From Microbacterium sp. (lineage in GTDB: Bacteria; Actinomycetota; Actinomycetes; Actinomycetales; Microbacteriaceae), in assembly GCF_011620665.1 (NCBI RefSeq), contig NZ_WOYQ01000045.1, positions 1 to 64,000 on the forward strand: a DNA stretch of 64,000 bases, in the 5' to 3' direction. The notes under the pieces were generated by a model, which was not told the origin of the DNA, searched no databases, and worked only from the letters and a program-made list of their open reading frames with translations. Shown here piece after piece: positions 48,444-58,202 of this stretch (positions are counted from its first letter, which is position 1; every line of letters begins with the position of its first letter). The position numbers and the translations under genes were made by a program.

Positions 48444-49975
48444 CAGCTGCCGGCGGCCGGTCGGTCGCGATGAATCCGCTCCAGGGCCAGCTCCGCCGAG
48501 ATGAGACACATCGGCAGCCCGATTCCGGGGAGGGCCGAGCCCCCCGCGTAGTAGAGGCCAGAGACACGGCGAGACACATTCTTGGGGCGGAACATCGCAC
48601 TCTGGCGAAGCGTGTGCGCGAGACCGAGCGAGTTGCCGCGCCACGCGTGCAGGTCATGCTCGAAGTCTCCGGGTGCGATGGTCCGGCGCACCCGGATGCG
48701 CGCAGCGAGATCCGGGATCCCTGCCCATCGCGCAAGCTGGTCGATCGCCCGATCGGCCGCCTGCTCGACGCGCGGATCGCCCGTGCCGTCGATGCCGCCC
48801 CGCCCGATCGACGGATCAGCGGGGATCGGAACCAGCATGAAGACGTTGGAGGAGCCTTGCGGCGCGACGGTCGCATCGGTGACGCTCGGAGTGCACACAT
48901 ACAGGGATGCCGGGTCGGGGATGCGCGGGTCGTCTCCGAAGATGGCGTCGAACCCTTTCGACCACTCGCGCGTGAACAGGAGCGTGTGGTGGGCGAGCTC
49001 GGGCAATTCGCCCTCGACGCCGAGCAGCACGAGCAGCGCCCCCGGGCTCGGCGTCCGGGAGTCCCACCAGCGCTGGGGGTACGTCTGCAGCTTCGGCGGG
49101 AGGAGCGCGGTCTCGCTGTGGTGGAGGTCGGCGGTGGAGACGACGAGGTCGGCGTGGATGACCTCTCCCGACTCCAGCGCGACGCCCGTCGCGCGACGCC
49201 CGGCGGTGATGATCCGTGCGACCGGAGCACCGGTGCGCACGGTGACGCCCGCGGACCGCGCGAGACGCTCGATTGCGCTGATGACCTCGATCAACCCGCC
49301 CGCCGGGTACAGCACGCCCTGCGTCAGGTCGAGGTGGCTCATGAGGTGGTACAGGCTCGGCAGTTCATACGGGGAGCCGCCGAGGAACACCGCGGGATAG
49401 CCGAGGATCTGCTGGAGGACGGGGTCGGCGAACCGGCGTTCGATGTGGCGCGAGAGTGACCGGGTCAGGAGGGGCGCCAGCTGCGGGAGGCGCCGGAGTA
49501 GCTCGCGATCCCGGAGGCCCGCGGTGGTCGCGTACGAGTCGTACAGGAAGCGCGTGACGGCGAGGTCGTACGCCTCTCCCGCCGAATCCAGGTAGTCCTC
49601 GATTCGGTCGCCCGCACCGGGTTCTCGCTGTTCGAAAAGTGCGCGCACCGATGCGCGCCCGCTGACGACATCCACTCGCTCGCCCGGTCCGCCGCCGGAC
49701 GGCTCGGCATAGACCCGGTACGCCGGCGTCAGCGGGGCGAGATCGAGTTCGGCGTCAGCCGTCGTCCCGAGCAGCTCGAAGAACCGCTCGAAGACCTCGG
49801 GCATGAGGTACCAGCTGGGCCCGGTGTCGAAGCGGAACCCGTCCTGCTCCCAGGAGCCCGCGCGTCCGCCCACTTCGTCTCGACCTTCGACGAGTGTGAC
49901 GTCCCCGCCCTCCTGAGCCAGGAGCGCCGCGGTGGCGAGACCGGCGATCCCGCCGCCGATGACGACGGCGTTCAT
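48443..49975 (-). CDS. crtI: Phytoene desaturase
   Basis: VVIGGGIAGLATAALLAQEGGDVTLVEGRDEVGGRAG; C-terminal SGLYYAGGSALPGIGLPMCLISAEL. Confidence 0.95.
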   Translation of the reverse strand: MNAVVIGGGIAGLATAALLAQEGGDVTLVEGRDEVGGRAGSWEQDGFRFDTGPSWYLMPEVFERFFELLGTTADAELDLAPLTPAYRVYAEPSGGGPGERVDVVSGRASVRALFEQREPGAGDRIEDYLDSAGEAYDLAVTRFLYDSYATTAGLRDRELLRRLPQLAPLLTRSLSRHIERRFADPVLQQILGYPAVFLGGSPYELPSLYHLMSHLDLTQGVLYPAGGLIEVISAIERLARSAGVTVRTGAPVARIITAGRRATGVALESGEVIHADLVVSTADLHHSETALLPPKLQTYPQRWWDSRTPSPGALLVLLGVEGELPELAHHTLLFTREWSKGFDAIFGDDPRIPDPASLYVCTPSVTDATVAPQGSSNVFMLVPIPADPSIGRGGIDGTGDPRVEQAADRAIDQLARWAGIPDLAARIRVRRTIAPGDFEHDLHAWRGNSLGLAHTLRQSAMFRPKNVSRRVSGLYYAGGSALPGIGLPMCLISAELALERIHRDRPAAGS

Positions 49976-50832
49976 GCGCCGACCCGTCTCGGGCCGGCCG
50001 CGACGGCGGCACGTGCGACGATCGCCGCCTTCGCGATCCCCGGCACGCGCACGCGCACGCCCGGGTCGCTCGTACGGCGCAGCCGCTGCGTGAGCTCGGC
50101 GAACAGATCGTGCGCCGAGCTCACGGCGCGGCGGCAATCCGCGGGGAGTGAGCTGATGACGGCGTTGGCGACGGCGAGGTCGCCCTCTATGCGGTCCAGC
50201 ACGTCGTCGCGCGTGACCGAACGGCCATCGATCCCCAGGTAGTCACGGCCGAGGACGTCGGCGTCGGCCGCGTGATCGCGCAGGAAGTTGATGTCCTGAA
50301 ACGCGGCACCCAGCCGCCTGGCACCGGTGACGAGGTCGGCAGCCGGCTGCTGTGGCCGGGTCGATCCGGCGTTGAGGAACACCTGCAGACACATGAGTCC
50401 GACGACTTCGGCGGAACCGTAGACATACGAATCGTGAGAAGCCGAATCGTGCGCCGTCACATCGAGATCGGTGCGCATGGACGCGAAGAACGGTCGGACG
50501 AGGTCCGGCCCGATGCCGCACTCGCGCGCTGTGCGGGCAAAGGAATGCACCACGACGTTCGTGCTGAAACCGCGCGCCAGCGCTGCGAGGGTTTCCGCTT
50601 CGAGCTCGTCGAGGACGCGGCGAATGTCGGCGGGATCGAGGCCCGCCTCGGCGGCGGCACCGTCGACGACCTCGTCGGCGATCCGGACGAGGGCGTACAC
50701 GGTGCGGATGTGCGGCCGGGGGCGTGGTCCGAGCAGACGCACGGCGAGGCCGAAGGATGTCGAGTACACCCCGATGACGGTGGCGGCGGCTTCGACCGCT
50801 GCCCGGGAGTAGGTGGGGAGAGACGTGGTCAC
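49972..50832 (-). CDS. crtB: Phytoene/squalene synthase
   Basis: GTG start; YALVRIADEVVDG and LGAAFQDINFLRDHAADA motifs. Confidence 0.94.
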   Translation of the reverse strand: MTTSLPTYSRAAVEAAATVIGVYSTSFGLAVRLLGPRPRPHIRTVYALVRIADEVVDGAAAEAGLDPADIRRVLDELEAETLAALARGFSTNVVVHSFARTARECGIGPDLVRPFFASMRTDLDVTAHDSASHDSYVYGSAEVVGLMCLQVFLNAGSTRPQQPAADLVTGARRLGAAFQDINFLRDHAADADVLGRDYLGIDGRSVTRDDVLDRIEGDLAVANAVISSLPADCRRAVSSAHDLFAELTQRLRRTSDPGVRVRVPGIAKAAIVARAAVAAGPRRVGA

Positions 50833-51890
50833 GGCATCCGCTTCTCGATGCGATCGGCGATGCCGGCCAGCAGCTCCACGGCCGGAGCGGGCAGGAGCGG
50901 ATCGGCGGCGACGATGCGCGCCTGCCCGATCATCGAGGAGATCAGATCGACGAGTGCCGAGCGTGCGCCGCTGGAGGTGAGTTCTTCCTGTGCCCGACGG
51001 ATCGCGATGGGGCCCGTGGGGGCCAGGTCGAGCGCGACGCTCACGCGAGCCCAGTCGGGCGAGCGCTGGGCGAGAGCGATGAGAGTCGTTCGTTTCGATT
51101 CGCGCAGGTCAGCCCCCGCTGCGCGTCCCGCCTGTGCGGGCGATCCGAAGGTGCCGATGAGGTCATCGACCAGCTGGAATGCCAGTCCGAGTCGGCCCGC
51201 CGCGTCACTGACCTGGGCGCGCTGCGCCGACGACGCGCCCGCCAGAAGAGCGCCGGCGGCGATCGGCGCCTCGAACGAGTACACGGCTGTCTTCTCATAT
51301 GCCGTGGAGAGCAGTTCGTCGGCATCCGGGAAGCTCGGAAGAATCGCATGTTCGACGTCGCGCAGTTCACCTCCCGCCGAGCGCAGGACGGCGTCGTCGA
51401 CGAGGTCCAGCAGCCCATCGCGATGCGCGGAGCTCAGCGGGGCCGCCGCGATGAGGCGCACGGTCTCGAAGAGCAGCAGATCGCCGGCCAGCACCCCGGC
51501 GGCGCTACCGAGCAGGATCGCGTTGGCGGGGGCGGCGCCGGCGTCTTCGCCCCGCTGGCGAAAGCTGCCCGAGACATTGGGCACACCGCGACGTTCGACG
51601 TCACGGTCGATGACGTCGTCGTGGATGACGAATGCCGTGTGCAGCAGCTCGAACGCCGCTGCCACATCCCAGATGGCCGGAAGGTCGTCCGTGTTGCCAC
51701 CGAAGGCGCGGAAGGATGCGACGACGAGTGCGGGGCGGAACCTCTTGCCTCCGTCCGCGGCGTGCGCCGTGGCCCGCACCAGCTCGTCGAGAGACCGTGA
51801 GTAGCGTGCGCCACGGGAACTCAGGCGCTCGAGGCTCCGCTCGATCGCGCTGTCGACGAGGGCAGCGCTGTCCAGGGGGAGAGTGATCAT
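50829..51890 (-). CDS. crtE: Geranylgeranyl diphosphate synthase (polyprenyl synthetase)
   Basis: FVIHDDVIDRD (FARM-like region), LAFQLVDDLIGTFG (SARM region); start MITLPLDS. Confidence 0.94.
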   Translation of the reverse strand: MITLPLDSAALVDSAIERSLERLSSRGARYSRSLDELVRATAHAADGGKRFRPALVVASFRAFGGNTDDLPAIWDVAAAFELLHTAFVIHDDVIDRDVERRGVPNVSGSFRQRGEDAGAAPANAILLGSAAGVLAGDLLLFETVRLIAAAPLSSAHRDGLLDLVDDAVLRSAGGELRDVEHAILPSFPDADELLSTAYEKTAVYSFEAPIAAGALLAGASSAQRAQVSDAAGRLGLAFQLVDDLIGTFGSPAQAGRAAGADLRESKRTTLIALAQRSPDWARVSVALDLAPTGPIAIRRAQEELTSSGARSALVDLISSMIGQARIVAADPLLPAPAVELLAGIADRIEKRMP

Positions 51891-52435
51891 GACGCGCGCC
51901 GCAGGCGGGGGGCATCGAAGAGGTGCATCTGCTCGGACTGCAGCACGAGCCACGGGCTGAACGCCCACGGGGTCGAAGTCAGCGCTGTGGCGAGATCGGC
52001 CGGATCGACCCAGCGTGACTCGATGACCTCGGCGCGGTTCGGTCGCGGCTCTTCGTCGGCGTAGGCGACGTAGACCGGGCACAGCTCGTTCTCGACGGTG
52101 CCGTCGGCATCGATCGCGCGATACCGGAAGAGGGGGAGCGCCAGCTCGAGGCCGCGGAGCGACAGTCCGAGTTCATGCCCGGCGTGGCGATGAACGGCCG
52201 TCGCGACGGGTTCCGCGGGGCGCGGATGACCGCAGAAGGAGTTGGTCCACACGCCAGGCCAGGTCTTCTTCGACAGTGCGCGTCGCGTCACGAGCACGTT
52301 GCCATCGTCGTTGAGCACGTGGCAGGAGAAGGCGAGATGAAGAGCGGTGTCGCTGCCGTGGACGCTGGACTTCGGAGCAGTGCCGATCTCGTTGCCACTG
52401 TCGTCGAGCAGCACCACCAGGTCCAGGTCTGTCAT
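51887..52435 (-). CDS. idi: Isopentenyl-diphosphate delta-isomerase type 1
   Basis: LHLAFSCHVLNDDGNVLVTRRALSKKTWPGVWTNSFCGHPRPAE; SD AAGGAGG. Confidence 0.95.
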   Translation of the reverse strand: MTDLDLVVLLDDSGNEIGTAPKSSVHGSDTALHLAFSCHVLNDDGNVLVTRRALSKKTWPGVWTNSFCGHPRPAEPVATAVHRHAGHELGLSLRGLELALPLFRYRAIDADGTVENELCPVYVAYADEEPRPNRAEVIESRWVDPADLATALTSTPWAFSPWLVLQSEQMHLFDAPRLRRAS

Positions 52436-52449
52436 CTTTCCTCCTTGTT

Positions 52450-52466
52450 CGCTAGTTTATCTAGCG
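52450..52466. promoter_or_regulatory. Perfect inverted repeat CGCTAG-TTTAT-CTAGCG: candidate MarR/CrtR-type operator
   Basis: 17-bp IR in the 31-bp gap between divergent idi (start 52435) and marR (start 52467); abuts the marR ATG. Confidence 0.7.
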
Positions 52467-52988
52467 ATGTCGGAAATGCTACCCAACGAAACCGGGGGGT
52501 GTCCAACGGTGCAGAAGCGCGGGATGCCCGCCGACGAGCGCGGGCTTCTCGTCCTCGGGGCACTGGAGGCCGTGCAGGTCTTCAGCGATGCGTTGGACCA
52601 GATGAAGGGTAGCCTACGCGGCGAGATGGGTATGAACGCGACCGACGTCGCGGCGTTGCGCATGCTGATCATGCGTGAACGGTCTGCGGCGGTCGTCCAG
52701 CCGCAGGACATCGCCAAGCACCTGTCTATCTCGACGGCGTCGACCACGAAGCTCCTCGATCGCCTGAGCAGGAGCGGCCACGTCGAGCGTCGCCCGCATC
52801 CGAGGGATCGACGTGCTCGCATCGTGGTGCTCACCGATGTCGCGCGCGCGGACTTCTATCGCCACTTCGGGGAGCGCCTGGTTCGGATGCGGCACGGGAT
52901 GACCGAGTTCACCGATGATGAGCTGCGGGCGATCGTCCGCTTCCTGGCGGACATGTCCGCCGCGCTGACCGAGACGCGCTCTCCGTGA
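52467..52988 (+). CDS. MarR-family transcriptional regulator (candidate CrtR-type carotenoid regulator)
   Basis: DIAKHLSISTASTTKLLDRLSRSGHVERRPHPRDRRARIVVLTDVA wHTH; divergent from idi-crt operon. Confidence 0.88.
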   Translation: MSEMLPNETGGCPTVQKRGMPADERGLLVLGALEAVQVFSDALDQMKGSLRGEMGMNATDVAALRMLIMRERSAAVVQPQDIAKHLSISTASTTKLLDRLSRSGHVERRPHPRDRRARIVVLTDVARADFYRHFGERLVRMRHGMTEFTDDELRAIVRFLADMSAALTETRSP

Positions 52989-52993
52989 AAGTG

Positions 52994-53035
52994 GAAGGGC
53001 CCTTGATCAGGATATTTCCCGACCAAGGGCCCTTC
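52994..53035. terminator. Bidirectional terminator between marR and the tRNA
   Basis: GAAGGGCCCTTG-N18-CAAGGGCCCTTC with tttc on the + side. Confidence 0.8.
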
Positions 53036-53040
53036 TTTCG

Positions 53041-53114
53041 TTGCGGGGACAGGATTTGAACCTGCGACCTCTGGGTTATGAGCCCAGCGAGCTACCGAGC
53101 TGCTCCACCCCGCG
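53041..53114 (-). tRNA. Initiator tRNA-fMet (CAT)
   Basis: CGCGGGGTGGAGCAGCTCGGTAGCTCGCTGGGCTCATAACCCAGAGGTCGCAGGTTCAAATCCTGTCCCCGCAA; C1:A72 mismatch and three G:C pairs (GGG/CCC) in the anticodon stem are initiator hallmarks. Confidence 0.96.
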
Positions 53115-53288
53115 TCACAAAGAACCACTCTAGCACGGCCTAGGCGTTGCGTCCCTCGCGGTTGCCGATGCGCAGGTGGGCGCGCGAGGATGAGGGCATG
53201 GCATCCCCCTTCGACACACGTGTGCGCACACCGGGCGATGACGAGTCGGGATCATGATCTGCCGCGTTCGGCGGATGCGGGACAGGCC

Positions 53289-54092
53289 GTGACCGGCATC
53301 GGGGTCGCCGTCGCACAGTTCGCACCGACGTCGGACCGCGAGGCGAACCTCCAGACGATCGAGGAACTCACGGCGCGCGCGGCTGCGCGCGGCGCCCGGG
53401 TCGTGCTCTTCCCCGAATACTCGAGCTATTTCGTCCAGCCCTTCGATGAGGGCCTCGCAGCCCACGCCGAGGATGTCGGCGGCCGGTTCACGCAGGGCCT
53501 GTGCCGGATCGCGGCCGCGAACGACGCTGTCGTCGTGGCCGGTCTGCTCGAGCGCTCACCCGATGGTGGGCGCGTGCGCAACGCCGTCGTCGCCGTCGAC
53601 GGCGACGGCGTGAGGGCGACCTATCGGAAGCTGCACCTCTACGACGCGTTCGGACAGCGCGAGTCCGATTGGGTGGAGCCGGGTGAGATCGGCGCGCCGG
53701 AGACCTTCGAGCTCGCCGGCATCCGTTTCGCCCTGATGACCTGCTACGACCTCCGGTTCCCCGAGGTCGCGCGGACTCTCGCCGATGCCGGTGCACACGT
53801 CGTGCTCGTTGCCGCCGAATGGGTGCGGGGGCCGCTCAAGGAGCATCACTGGCGCACGCTGCTGCACGCACGAGCGATCGAAAACACCCTGTACGTGGCT
53901 GCGGCCGATCACCCGCCGCCCGTCGGCGTCGGCGCGTCGATGATCGTCGACCCGCAGGGCATCGAGATCGCCGGCGTCGGCATCGATCGTGACATCGCCG
54001 TGGCCTGGCTGGATGCCGAGTCGGTCGCGCGCGTGCGCCTGGTCAATCCGGCACTCGAGCTTCGACGCTTCGGCGTTCATCCGCGCGCCTGA
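53289..54092 (+). CDS. Nitrilase-superfamily carbon-nitrogen hydrolase (omega-amidase-like); start could be 53238
   Basis: FPEYSSYF (Glu), YRKLHLYDAFGQRESDW (Lys), LMTCYDLRFPEVAR (Cys). Confidence 0.9.
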   Translation: MTGIGVAVAQFAPTSDREANLQTIEELTARAAARGARVVLFPEYSSYFVQPFDEGLAAHAEDVGGRFTQGLCRIAAANDAVVVAGLLERSPDGGRVRNAVVAVDGDGVRATYRKLHLYDAFGQRESDWVEPGEIGAPETFELAGIRFALMTCYDLRFPEVARTLADAGAHVVLVAAEWVRGPLKEHHWRTLLHARAIENTLYVAAADHPPPVGVGASMIVDPQGIEIAGVGIDRDIAVAWLDAESVARVRLVNPALELRRFGVHPRA

Positions 54093-54111
54093 GTCACCCG
54101 ACGACGTCGAG

Positions 54112-55320
54112 TCACCGCGTGAGCGTGGCGAGGCGGCGAGATGCCTCATCGAGGACTTCGACGCGTTTGCACGCGGCAAAGCGGACCAGCGTTCGGTACG
54201 GCGCGGCGCGGGACGGGCTTGCGAATGCCGTCAGCGGGATGGCGACGACTCCCGTACGTGCCGGGAGACCGCGGCAGAAGTCGCCGGCATCCATGCCGCT
54301 CGCGAGGAAAGGTGCGGCGTCCGCGATCGTGAAGTATGAACCCGCCGGAGCGGACACGTCGAACCCGGCGGCGCTCAGACCGGCGCCCAGCACGTCGCGC
54401 TTGACGCGCAGCGTGGCCGCGATCCCGGTGAAGAACGCGTCGGGGAGCCCGAGACCCACGGCGATCGCCGGTTGGAACGGGCTGCCGCTGACGTAGGTGA
54501 GGAACTGCTTGACCGCGAGGATCGCGGTCACGAGGTCCGCGGGAGCAGTGATCCAGCCGATCTTCCACCCTGTCATCGAGAAGGTCTTGCCAGCCGATGA
54601 GATCGATACCGTGCGCTGGGCGGCTCCCGGAAGCGTCGCGATCGGCACGTGCTGCGCGTCGAAGACGAGATGCTCGTAGACCTCGTCGGTCACGATGATC
54701 GCGTCGTGTCGCTCCGCAAGTCGAACGATCTCGGCACGCACCTCCGCCGAGAACACCGCGCCTGTGGGGTTGTGCGGATCGTTGACGAGGATCAGCCGTG
54801 TGCGATCGGTGACCGCGCGCGCGAGCGCCTCGACGTCCGGCTGAAATGTCGGCCAGGACAGGGGGACCGGGACCAGCGTCGCGCCGGCGAGAGCCACGAT
54901 CGCCGCGTAGGCGTCGTAGTAGGGCTCGAAGACGACGACTTCGTCGTCCGGACCCTCGATCAGTGCGAGGAGGGTCGCGGCGAGCGCCTCGGTCGCACCG
55001 GCGGTCACGAGGACCTCACGGTCGGGATCCGCATCCAGGCCGTAGAAGCGGTGCTGATGCGCCGCGATCGCCTCCCGCAGCACCGGCATGCCACGGCCCG
55101 GCGGGTACTGATTGACACCCGCTGAGATCGCCGCGCGAGCCGCCTCCATCACCTCGGCCGGACCGTCCTGATCGGGGAAGCCCTGGCCCAGGTTGATCGC
55201 GTCCGTGCGATCCGCGAGCGCGGACATCTCCGCGAAGATCGTCGGCGTCACGGTGCCGTGCGCGTCCAGTAGGCCGGCCCCGGATGCCGCGCGGCGCCAG
55301 GCACCGGGGATCTCTCGCAT
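54112..55320 (-). CDS. Class I/II PLP aminotransferase (YbdL/KAT/DapC-like)
   Basis: DAINLGQGFPDQDGPAEVMEAA, VNDPHNPTGAVFS, SSAGKTFSMTGWKIGW. Confidence 0.9.
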   Translation of the reverse strand: MREIPGAWRRAASGAGLLDAHGTVTPTIFAEMSALADRTDAINLGQGFPDQDGPAEVMEAARAAISAGVNQYPPGRGMPVLREAIAAHQHRFYGLDADPDREVLVTAGATEALAATLLALIEGPDDEVVVFEPYYDAYAAIVALAGATLVPVPLSWPTFQPDVEALARAVTDRTRLILVNDPHNPTGAVFSAEVRAEIVRLAERHDAIIVTDEVYEHLVFDAQHVPIATLPGAAQRTVSISSAGKTFSMTGWKIGWITAPADLVTAILAVKQFLTYVSGSPFQPAIAVGLGLPDAFFTGIAATLRVKRDVLGAGLSAAGFDVSAPAGSYFTIADAAPFLASGMDAGDFCRGLPARTGVVAIPLTAFASPSRAAPYRTLVRFAACKRVEVLDEASRRLATLTR

Positions 55321-55418
55321 TCCGCTCACGTTACATGCATAGCCCGGTCGGGGTGCGGGCATAAGCAACACACAGAATCAGGGGGCATCCTGAAGAGGTC
55401 TTGGGAAGAAGGAAACAG

Positions 55419-56918
<1,500 letters not shown>

Positions 56919-56969
56919 GAGACGAGTCTCCCCACGAGAAGGACGTCACCCGCGCGATAGGCTCGCCGG

Positions 56970-58202
56970 GTGGCGTCCTTCTCCTTCGACGCCGGCAACG
57001 CCGGAAAGCTTCTGCGCATGCCGTTGTATGCGGGTGGACGGCTGGTGACCGCGGTGGTTCCGCGCGGTCGTGATCTGTGGGTCTTCGGATGCGCGGTGGG
57101 CATCACCGACGGTGCCTGGGCGCTGTGGCAGCATGCTGTCGCCGAGGGCGATGCCGCGATCTGGCTGACGGGAGGAACCCGCGACGCCGCCGAGGCGGCG
57201 CGGCGCGGGATTCCCTCGGTCCCGAAGGGATCCTGGCGAGGGTTCTGGCTCACTGCGCGAGCACGGGTGATCGTCGTCACGCACGGATTCGGCGACGTCA
57301 ACCGGTACGCGGCGACCGGGGGCGTCATCGCGCAGTTGTGGCACGGCATCCCCCTCAAGCGGATAGGTCTTGATTCGCCCGTCACGACGCAGAGCCCGCT
57401 GCCTGCTCTCGACGGGGTCCTTCGCGCTCTTTATCGGCGCACGCAGGCGCGTATCCGCATCCTTCCCGCTGCGTCGGAGCTCGTGCGGGGTCGGCTCGAG
57501 TCGGCCTTCGGCCTGGCCGAAGACCGGGTCCCCGTCACGGGGGAACCCCGCGTGGACGTGCTTTCTCGCGGAACCGCGGCGGAGCGGCGCCGAAACGCGC
57601 TCTCCGCACTGACGGCTGTTCTCGGTCCGGACGAACCCGGCATCCGCCGGATCCTCTATGCGCCGACCTGGCGGGACGGAGCGCCGGATCCGGCCATCCC
57701 GACGGCTGAGCAATGGGAGAAGATCACTGCGCTTCTGGAAGAGACGGATGCCGTGCTCCTGGTCCGGTCGCATCCCCTCGGTGCCGGCGATTACAAACCG
57801 CGTGACACCACCCGTCGTGTTCGTGCGCTCGGCAGCGACCTCATCGCCGATGTCACGCCGCTGCTCCCCGGGATGGACGCGCTGGTGACGGACTACTCGT
57901 CGCTCGCGTTCGACGCCGCCCTGGTCCCGTTGCCGACGGTTTTCTTCGCACCGGACCTCGACGACTACACCGCCCGCCGAGGGTTCTACGGCACGTATGC
58001 GGAGGTCGCCGGCGCGGACCCTGCGCGCGACTGGGAGAGCGTCATCGTCGATCTGCGCCGCCTCCTGACCGATGAGGAGCACCGTGCGGCGCTGGTCGGG
58101 CGGTCTGCGCGGCTGAGCGCCGGCGTACACGCGTTCTCGGACGGGCGGAACACGGCCCGGGTCTACGCTCGGATCCGCGCAGCGATGGAGAGAGAACGAT
58201 GA
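56970..58202 (+). CDS. CDP-glycerol glycerophosphotransferase family protein
   Basis: IAQLWHGIPLKRIGLD, YAPTWRDG, LLVRSHPLG, LVTDYSSLAFDAAL; GTG start. Confidence 0.9.
   Translation: MASFSFDAGNAGKLLRMPLYAGGRLVTAVVPRGRDLWVFGCAVGITDGAWALWQHAVAEGDAAIWLTGGTRDAAEAARRGIPSVPKGSWRGFWLTARARVIVVTHGFGDVNRYAATGGVIAQLWHGIPLKRIGLDSPVTTQSPLPALDGVLRALYRRTQARIRILPAASELVRGRLESAFGLAEDRVPVTGEPRVDVLSRGTAAERRRNALSALTAVLGPDEPGIRRILYAPTWRDGAPDPAIPTAEQWEKITALLEETDAVLLVRSHPLGAGDYKPRDTTRRVRALGSDLIADVTPLLPGMDALVTDYSSLAFDAALVPLPTVFFAPDLDDYTARRGFYGTYAEVAGADPARDWESVIVDLRRLLTDEEHRAALVGRSARLSAGVHAFSDGRNTARVYARIRAAMERER

Noticed and set aside
52856-53128. 90-aa minus ORF with SSVARWAHNPEVAGSNPVPATK
   Set aside because: Known artefact: translation across the tRNA-fMet gene
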